Assembly (NCBI GenBank): GCA_018223385.1
Contig: JAGTTR010000030.1
Span: 1 to 11,388 of the forward strand
Direction of reading: 5' to 3'
DNA length: 11,388 bases
Source of the DNA: Oscillospiraceae bacterium Marseille-Q3528
GTDB taxonomy: Bacteria; Bacillota; Clostridia; Lachnospirales; Lachnospiraceae
The notes under the pieces were generated by a model, which ran no database searches, was not told the DNA's origin, and saw only the letters and a list, made by a program, of their open reading frames with translations. The stretch's first letter is position 1; every line of letters starts with the position of its first letter. Position numbers and translations under genes: made by a program. This document shows positions 6,783-11,388 of the stretch, piece after piece.

Positions 6783-9700
6783 TTACTTTCTGTTACATTT
6801 TCTCTTCTTGTTATAAACTATAATACAGCTCACTATACCGCCGCTGATCACCAGTAATACAATCCACAGGAAAATATTGCTGTTGTCTCCTGTTTTCGGA
6901 CTTTTCACAGCAGATGCAGATGTGGTGGTTGAATCTTTTTCCGGTGTTGTCGTAGGTGTTGTTGTAGGTGCAACAGTGGATCCTGTAGCAGGGATTTCAA
7001 CTGCGGCACGCTTATATCCACAAACTGTACACTCCTCGTGCTTGGCACCTTTTTGTGTTGCGTTAGCTTCTTTTTCTATCACCCATTTAAAACTGTGCTG
7101 TGCAGCATCCGCTTTGTATCCACATACACATTCATGCCAGTGACTGTTATCATCAGTTTTCCACCCGGAAAGCTGATGACCGGCTGCCGGTATGATAACA
7201 CTTGTTTTATCTGTAATCTCAGATTTGCCTTGTGCATCCTCAAACCACTTATCACATCTGTCGCAGATATAATATGCCTTGTTGCCATCTTCTGTACATG
7301 TGGCATCCTTTGCCGGTACATTTGAAAGTGTATGTCCACTTGCCGGTATGATAACACTTGTTTTATCTGTAATCTCGGATGTGCCTTCTGCATCCTCAAA
7401 CCACTTATCGCAACCGTCACAGATATAGTATGCCTCGTTGCCTTCTTCTGTACATGTGGCATCCTTTGCCGGTACATTTGAAAGTGTATGCCCACTTGCC
7501 GGTATAATAACACTTGTTTTATCTGTAATCTCGGATGTGCCTTCTGCATCCTCAAACCACTTATCGCAACCGTCACAGATATAGTATGCCTTGTTGCCAT
7601 CTTCTGTACATGTGGCATCCTTTGCCGGTACAAGAGTCAGTTTGTGGATATGTAGCTTAAGACGACCAACGAATTCAATATTGTAGTGCTCATTCAAATC
7701 GCTGCCTGTATCCTTCTCCAGAGCCTCTTTATATTTTTCAACATCAGGAACATAAATTGTAATTTTTTTTGGTTCAAAATTTGTAAATGTAAGACTTTCG
7801 AAATCCTGAGGTGTATCCGCTTCAAATATAAATGTCTCAAGTGCAGAACATCCAGGCAATATCCTTGTCCCGAGCTTTGCGCCCTTCTTTATCGTCACTT
7901 TATTAAGCTTGCTGTAATTGCTAAATGCAGAATCCTTTATTGTAGAATCACCTGGGAGCACAAGTTCGGTCATTACGCTGTTTGGTTTCTCTTCGGTACA
8001 TCCGAACGCTGATTCCGAAAGCATTGTCTTCTTTTTAAAATCCACATTTCCAAGTGAAGGACAGTCATAAAATGCACTTTGTCCAATTATACTTTCACCA
8101 TTGAAGGTTACTGTTTCCAATGCATCGCAGTGGCGGAATACGCCCTGCTTAAGATCCGCATCTCCCTCAAAGGTCACAGATTTCAAAGCCTTATAGTTCG
8201 CGAAAATATTGTTTTCAACTTTTGAACCATCCGGGAACACAAGCTCCTTAAGGGAGCGGTTGCGATTATCGGAGTCTGTATAAAATGCACCGTCTGTAAG
8301 AGTGGTTTTTTTCGCGAATCTCAGTGTTTTAATGCTAGGGCAGTTACTGAATGCGCTTCCGCCAATTGTGCTTTCGCCCTTGAAGGTCACAGTTTCTAAG
8401 GCATTACAACTGTAGAATACACTCTGCCCTAACTCGACATCACCCTCAAATGTCACAGATTTCAAAGCTTTGTAATTATAGAAAATGGAACTGTCCACTC
8501 TGGATCCTTCCGGGAAAACAAGCTCTGTAAGTGCATCATTGCGATTTTCAGTGGTTGTATATAATGCACCATCTGTAACTATTACTTTTTTTTCAAAATT
8601 AAGTGCTTTAATATTGGGGCAGTTACTAAATGCGCTTCCGCCAATTGTGCTTTCGCCCTTGAAGGTAACGGTTTCTAAGGCGTTGCAATTGTAGAATACA
8701 CTCTGCCTTAACTCGACATCACCCTCAAATGTCACAGTTTTCAAAGCAGAATAGTTTAAGAAAAGGTTATTTTCTACTTTGGATCCTTTCGGGAATACAA
8801 GCTTTGTAAGTGCATTATTGACAAGCGTGGAACTTAACGCAAGTGCACCATCCGTGAGCGTAGTTTTCTTTTTAAAATTAAGTGCTTTAATATTGGGGCA
8901 GTTACTGAATGTGCTTCCACCAATTGTACTTTCACCCTTGAAGGTCACAGTTTCTAAGGCGTTGCAATTCTTGAATGCACCCTGCCTTAACTCCACATCA
9001 CCCTCAAATGTCACAGTTTTCAACGCAGAATAGTTTGAGAAAAGGCTGTTTTTTACTTCGGATCCTGCAGGGAATACAAGCTCTGTAAGTGCATCATTGC
9101 GATTTTCAGTGGTTGTATATAATGCACCATCTGTAACTATTACTTTTTTTTCAAAGCTCAGTGTTTTAATATTGGGGCAGTTACTGAATGCGCCTCCACC
9201 AATTGTACTTTCACCCTTGAAGGTCACAGTTTCTAAGGCATTGCAATTGTTGAATACATTCTGCCTTAACTCGACATCACCCTCAAATGTCACAGATTTC
9301 AAAGCAGAATAGTTTGAGAAAAGGCTGTTTTTTACTTCGGATCCTGCAGGGAATACAAGCTCTGTAAGTACATTGTTGGGATTTGATGAGTCTGATACAA
9401 GAGCCCCATCTGTGAGTGTGATCGCATCATGAAATGTAAGAGAAGAAATTTTCGGACACTCTTTTAAAGAGGATCCACCCACTCTTCCTGTGCTCTCAAA
9501 TGCAACATTCTCTAATTCGGCACAGTTTTTAAACGCATCTGAAATATTTGCGTTTCCTTTGAATGTAATGTTATGAAGGCTCTTCATATTTTCAAATGGT
9601 AATAAGAGTTTCGAAGTGTTTTCGGGATCCATACAGGAAGAAAGCTTTATATCCCCCTCAAAGATGATGCTCTCAATATTGTCGCAGTTACGGAACTCCG

Positions 9701-10172
9701 TTGCAGCTACCTCGGATACTGCACTTCCCACAACCAGCTTTGTAATATCCGCACTGCCAAAGGCTGTATCGGTTTTCCAGTCATCTAAGCCCGCAGGTGC
9801 AAGAATCGTAAGTACACCTGAATCGAATGTATATGTGTCAGCCCCTGCCTTTGGCATATTCGCAAGCTGTATGTCAAGTTCAGCCTCCGTGCTGCTCTCA
9901 TCATTTTCAGGAAGAATCTGCGTGTCTTGCGCATTTGTATCAACGTCTGCAGTGCTTTCTTCCGATGACTTTTCTGCTGATTGTATCTCATTTCCGGGGT
10001 TCTCAGCAGTTATCTGTACGTCGGCAGTGTCCTTTTCCAGCTCATATCCTGTATCTTCTGTGGATAGAGGTGTTACAGGATTATCTGCCGCGAAAGCTGT
10101 TGACGGCAAAAGCGACATTAATAATACGGTACAGAGTAATCCGCTCCATAGCTTTTTTAGTTTTGTTTTCAT
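6783..10172 (-). CDS. BspA-like leucine-rich-repeat cell-wall protein with SPKTGD sorting signal
   Basis: This is a 1129-residue secreted protein. Residues 1-28 are a signal peptide (KTKLKKL basic end, hydrophobic core, cleavage after AFA). Residues 30-110 are acidic and Ser/Thr/Glu-rich. From about 130 to 810 run BspA-type LRRs of the LRR_5 kind (LETVTFKG, AFSNCPNIKTL), including five 93-residue super-repeats at 268-732. Residues 848-1003 are three 52-residue modules with YYICDGCDKWF. Residues 1004-1065 have two CxCGYK/CxxCGYK motifs (HECVCGYK, EECTVCGYK). A Thr/Pro linker leads to SPKTGD (1091-1096), a membrane segment (1100-1120) and the tail NKKRKCNRK. The sorting signal shows that a sortase fixes it to peptidoglycan. 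By family it is an adhesin for host protein or other bacteria; the ligand is unknown. The start at 10172 is chosen by GGGAGG seven bases upstream and by the signal peptide. Third positions are richer in A/T than in the vWA/FctA gene. Confidence 0.93.
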   Translation of the reverse strand: MKTKLKKLWSGLLCTVLLMSLLPSTAFAADNPVTPLSTEDTGYELEKDTADVQITAENPGNEIQSAEKSSEESTADVDTNAQDTQILPENDESSTEAELDIQLANMPKAGADTYTFDSGVLTILAPAGLDDWKTDTAFGSADITKLVVGSAVSEVAATEFRNCDNIESIIFEGDIKLSSCMDPENTSKLLLPFENMKSLHNITFKGNANISDAFKNCAELENVAFESTGRVGGSSLKECPKISSLTFHDAITLTDGALVSDSSNPNNVLTELVFPAGSEVKNSLFSNYSALKSVTFEGDVELRQNVFNNCNALETVTFKGESTIGGGAFSNCPNIKTLSFEKKVIVTDGALYTTTENRNDALTELVFPAGSEVKNSLFSNYSALKTVTFEGDVELRQGAFKNCNALETVTFKGESTIGGSTFSNCPNIKALNFKKKTTLTDGALALSSTLVNNALTKLVFPKGSKVENNLFLNYSALKTVTFEGDVELRQSVFYNCNALETVTFKGESTIGGSAFSNCPNIKALNFEKKVIVTDGALYTTTENRNDALTELVFPEGSRVDSSIFYNYKALKSVTFEGDVELGQSVFYSCNALETVTFKGESTIGGSAFSNCPSIKTLRFAKKTTLTDGAFYTDSDNRNRSLKELVFPDGSKVENNIFANYKALKSVTFEGDADLKQGVFRHCDALETVTFNGESIIGQSAFYDCPSLGNVDFKKKTMLSESAFGCTEEKPNSVMTELVLPGDSTIKDSAFSNYSKLNKVTIKKGAKLGTRILPGCSALETFIFEADTPQDFESLTFTNFEPKKITIYVPDVEKYKEALEKDTGSDLNEHYNIEFVGRLKLHIHKLTLVPAKDATCTEDGNKAYYICDGCDKWFEDAEGTSEITDKTSVIIPASGHTLSNVPAKDATCTEEGNEAYYICDGCDKWFEDAEGTSEITDKTSVIIPASGHTLSNVPAKDATCTEDGNKAYYICDRCDKWFEDAQGKSEITDKTSVIIPAAGHQLSGWKTDDNSHWHECVCGYKADAAQHSFKWVIEKEANATQKGAKHEECTVCGYKRAAVEIPATGSTVAPTTTPTTTPEKDSTTTSASAVKSPKTGDNSNIFLWIVLLVISGGIVSCIIVYNKKRKCNRK
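7164..7631 (-). repeat. Three tandem 156-bp repeats (52-residue CxxC modules)
   Basis: Copies at 7476-7631, 7320-7475 and 7164-7319 encode VPAKDATCTE(D/E)GN, then YYICD(G/R)CDKWFED and TDKTSVIIPA(S/A)GH. DNA identity between copies is very high, including silent sites. Each module has three Cys (C-x-x-C plus the TC before it). Modules of this kind are common near the C-terminus of clostridial surface proteins; no biochemical role is established that I know of. Confidence 0.95.
7977..9371 (-). repeat. Five tandem 279-bp LRR super-repeats
   Basis: Units begin at 9371, 9092, 8813, 8534 and 8255 and are each exactly 93 codons. The frame pattern is ALTELVFPAGS, then SALKSVTFEGDVELR, NALETVTFKGESTIGG, FSNCPNIK, and a variable end (TTTENRND, SSTLVNN, TDSDNRN). 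Each super-repeat holds four LRRs of about 23 residues. Flanking units on both sides are diverged versions of the same pattern. The central units share long identical DNA stretches, which points to recent duplication or gene conversion. A loop such as YTTTENRND appears identically in units one and three but not in unit two, a sign of shuffling. Confidence 0.95.
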
Positions 10173-10179
10173 TTCATTT

Positions 10180-10185
10180 CCTCCC
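10180..10185 (-). promoter_or_regulatory. Shine-Dalgarno site deciding the LRR gene start
   Basis: GGGAGG lies seven bases before the ATG at 10172. An in-frame ATG at 10220 would add 16 residues, but it falls at the predicted transcription start and would bury the signal peptide. Confidence 0.85.
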
Positions 10186-10227
10186 GTTTGGCGCAGTCCT
10201 TTACGCATTTCGACTTGCAATATTAAT

Positions 10228-10256
10228 ATTTTAGCACCTGCTTATTCATTTATCAA
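10228..10256 (-). promoter_or_regulatory. Sigma-A-type extended -10 promoter of the LRR gene
   Basis: On the minus strand TTGATA (-35, 10251-10256) is followed after 17 bp by TAAAAT (-10, 10228-10233), preceded by TGC for an extended -10. Both hexamers match consensus at five of six positions. Transcription would start near 10221, giving a leader of about 50 bases. The rest of the 184-bp gap up to 10356 shows no clear operator or terminator. Confidence 0.8.
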
Positions 10257-10356
10257 GAGCACTGCTGTCGTATTTCTATCTGCCTATTTTGTAATCTGTA
10301 ATTTTCAAACGCATTATGTCGCGGCTCAAAAGCAACACAAAAATAGCGGAGTAAAA

Positions 10357-11103
10357 TCAATTTTGTAAACCTGCCAGCGCCAGGAATTTTTTATCTGACT
10401 GGATACTCTGTGTCAGAAACTGACCGTCCCTGAACAGGGCATAGGTCGTGACCGGCGCAGGTACATTCTGTGCACTTTCTTTATCCGTGATATGGATGGC
10501 CTTGAACGGGATACCATATTCCTTCGCCACCTCCTGCACCCTTGGCACCCAATAATAGGTGTAGGGACACTGATCGGTGTAATAGAGGACAAAACCGGTT
10601 TCTTCAATCACCGGATGTTTTGCACATTCCTTGAAATACGGCGGTTGTGCACCCGATTCAATGAGAAGGTACATGAGATTGATCCCGCAGTCGGATATGT
10701 CTGCCACACGGAACCCCTTATGAGTAAGGAATTTCGGGTCAGCGAGAAATTCCCGCTTCCGACCCTCCGCGCACAGAATACAAATGCCTTTCTTCCCCTG
10801 CGCTTTGGCATCACGGATGCATGCCTCCAGCAGATCATTAGAGTATCCGTGTCCCTTCATGGAGCCGGATACCCATAAGCAGTTAATGTAAAGATAACCC
10901 TCTGCCGTAATAGGCACCCAGGCGTTTTCAGCCGGAATGTATTCGATAAAGCATTTACCTCGCTCCTCGCTGCGATAGAAAACAAGTCCATCATCAAAGC
11001 GCTGCCGCAGCCATTCCTTTTTTGCGACACTTTGCTTGCCGGACATGGCGCAGCAGATATGTTCCTTGTCAATATTTTCTTTTGTGATCCGAATATAGTT
11101 CAT
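10357..11103 (-). CDS. yoaP: GNAT acetyltransferase with C-terminal YoaP thioredoxin-like domain
   Basis: The 248-residue length is close to that of B. subtilis YoaP. Residues 1-150 are a GNAT fold: the acetyl-CoA loop is in WVSGSMKGHGYSNDLL (77-92), where R/Q-x-x-G-x-G/A is seen as MKGHGY, followed by helix EACIRDAKAQG. The family-typical start (HICCAM, YRSEERGKCFIEYIPAENAW) is present. Residues 167-246 are the YoaP domain, with strand-turn FVLYYTDQCPYT, a lone Cys179 before Pro, and a cis-Pro-like VPAPVTTYALFRDGQF, as in thioredoxin folds. GNATs move an acetyl group from acetyl-CoA to an amine; the substrate of this family is not known to me. Cytoplasmic, with no signal peptide. AGGAGG (11112-11117) lies eight bases before the ATG at 11103. 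The previous frame's stop is only 16 bases upstream, so it was probably once the second gene of an operon. Confidence 0.87.
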   Translation of the reverse strand: MNYIRITKENIDKEHICCAMSGKQSVAKKEWLRQRFDDGLVFYRSEERGKCFIEYIPAENAWVPITAEGYLYINCLWVSGSMKGHGYSNDLLEACIRDAKAQGKKGICILCAEGRKREFLADPKFLTHKGFRVADISDCGINLMYLLIESGAQPPYFKECAKHPVIEETGFVLYYTDQCPYTYYWVPRVQEVAKEYGIPFKAIHITDKESAQNVPAPVTTYALFRDGQFLTQSIQSDKKFLALAGLQN

Positions 11104-11125
11104 CCTTTATTCCTCCTGTTCAAAA

Positions 11126-11147
11126 CAGCTGTCCCGGCGCACAGCTG
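11126..11147 (-). terminator. Hairpin CAGCTGT / ACAGCTG followed by TTTT, before the YoaP-like gene
   Basis: On the minus strand a 7-bp stem with loop GCGCCGGG is followed directly by TTTTG. It overlaps the last codons of the orphan fragment and ends about 20 bases before the start of the YoaP-like gene. It could end transcripts from the right or attenuate the gene. The U-run is short. Confidence 0.35.
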
Positions 11148-11170
11148 CCGTCAATGGCGTGTTGAATGGT

Positions 11171-11212
11171 CTGCTCTACGACGGCTTTTTTTCTTTTGCC
11201 GTCGTCCAGCAG
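11171..11212. repeat. Imperfect 15-bp inverted repeat around a poly-pyrimidine loop
   Basis: CTGCT-x2-ACGACGGC (11171-11185) and GCCGTCGT-x2-AGCAG (11198-11212) pair except for two central positions, enclosing T7-C-T4. A third copy of GCCGTC at 11147-11152 could instead pair with GACGGC at 11180-11185, giving a plus-strand stem followed by seven T. The arms are also part of the orphan frame (LLDDG), so the symmetry may have two causes. Confidence 0.5.
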
Positions 11213-11278
11213 TTTAATTAACTCTTAATATCAATTTATAATTGGCATCACTATAAGAACTTTCATTTCGTTGAGCAT

Positions 11279-11388
11279 TTAGTTCAAATCCTTAGTTTCC
11301 ACATTGTAAATCGAGAGAAACGCAAAGATTAAGGAAAGTACCATAAGTACAACAGGAAGAATGGCATTATCCGCCAAAGAAAAATCGC
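11279..11388 (-). CDS. C-terminus of a membrane protein, 5' part outside window
   Basis: The last 35 codons read DFSLADNAILPVVLMVLSL then IFAFLSIYNVETKDLN, ending in TAA at 11279-11281. Residues 9-27 of this piece are one hydrophobic membrane segment, followed by a short polar tail. This is the usual end of a transporter permease or sensor membrane protein, but too little is visible to name the family. The 51 bp between its stop and the next fragment hold no convincing gene; a 14-codon frame MLNEMKVLIVMPIIN there is not supported by an SD site. Confidence 0.6.
   Translation of the reverse strand, partial: DFSLADNAILPVVLMVLSLIFAFLSIYNVETKDLN

Larger units (their letters stand above)
11120..11224 (-). 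pseudogene. Orphan C-terminal gene fragment upstream of the YoaP-like gene
   Basis: A 34-codon frame (ELIKLLDDGKRKKAVVEQ, then TIQHAIDGSCAPGQLF) runs from just after a TAA (11225-11227) to TGA at 11120-11122. It has no ATG, GTG or TTG start in its first half. The amino-acid make-up (amphipathic, well mixed, sensible Cys/Gly/Pro ending) looks coding, and the stop-to-SD spacing is that of an operon. I do not recognise the family. It is probably the 3' end of a lost gene cut at about 11225. Confidence 0.4.

Noticed and set aside
7079..7633. Minus-strand 184-codon frame MYRQRMPHVQK
   Set aside because: It is an alternative frame of the three 156-bp repeats. It repeats only because the DNA repeats, and it has no SD site.
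10173..10220. Upstream in-frame ATG for the LRR protein
   Set aside because: It lies at the predicted transcription start, has no ribosome binding site, and would put 16 residues before a standard signal peptide.
9616..10368. Plus-strand 250-codon frame
   Set aside because: It is antisense to the start of the LRR gene and its promoter, with no SD site and low-complexity Ser-rich translation.

Overview
The window looks like chromosomal accessory DNA from a Gram-positive gut anaerobe of the class Clostridia (Oscillospiraceae or Lachnospiraceae type). This rests on a vWA/FctA pilin-like surface protein, a BspA-like leucine-rich-repeat protein with an SPKTGD sortase signal, strong AGGAGG-type ribosome binding sites, and a YoaP-type acetyltransferase. 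The genus cannot be fixed from the sequence. Every gene I can support lies on the minus strand, so the window reads right to left.

Right edge to 11104: the last 35 codons of a membrane protein (stop at 11279), then an orphan 34-codon C-terminal fragment with no start (11120-11224) and two inverted repeats. Next is an intact 248-residue GNAT/YoaP-like protein (10357-11103). A 184-bp gap follows with a good extended -10 promoter (10228-10256) for the 1129-residue BspA-like LRR protein (6783-10172). That protein has a signal peptide, five near-identical 93-residue LRR super-repeats, three 52-residue CxxC modules, and a cell-wall sorting signal.

From 5792 to 6782 there is about 1 kb without an intact gene. 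It holds hairpins, a truncated YafQ-type RNase toxin (3' half only, no antitoxin), a possible 20-residue hydrophobic peptide overlapping it out of frame, a GC-rich structured block, and two 43-bp direct repeats just upstream of the next gene. It reads as an insertion/deletion scar.

From 5791 to the left edge is one uninterrupted reading frame of 1930 codons that runs off the window: signal peptide, vWA domain with a complete MIDAS motif, a Cna-B/SpaA-like domain, and seven FctA-type (pilin isopeptide) domains. The sixth FctA domain is split by about 158 residues, 114 of them an exact array of 19 hexapeptide units (VTEQPT / EDEQPA types, 18 bp each). This is the most unusual item in the window.

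The two large proteins are probably independent cell-surface adhesins, covalently anchored by sortase or, for the vWA protein, built into a pilus. They are not an operon: each has its own leader, about 1 kb of scar lies between them, and base use differs (the vWA/FctA gene is richer in G/C at third positions than the LRR gene). No CRISPR array, tRNA, rRNA or intact insertion sequence was seen.
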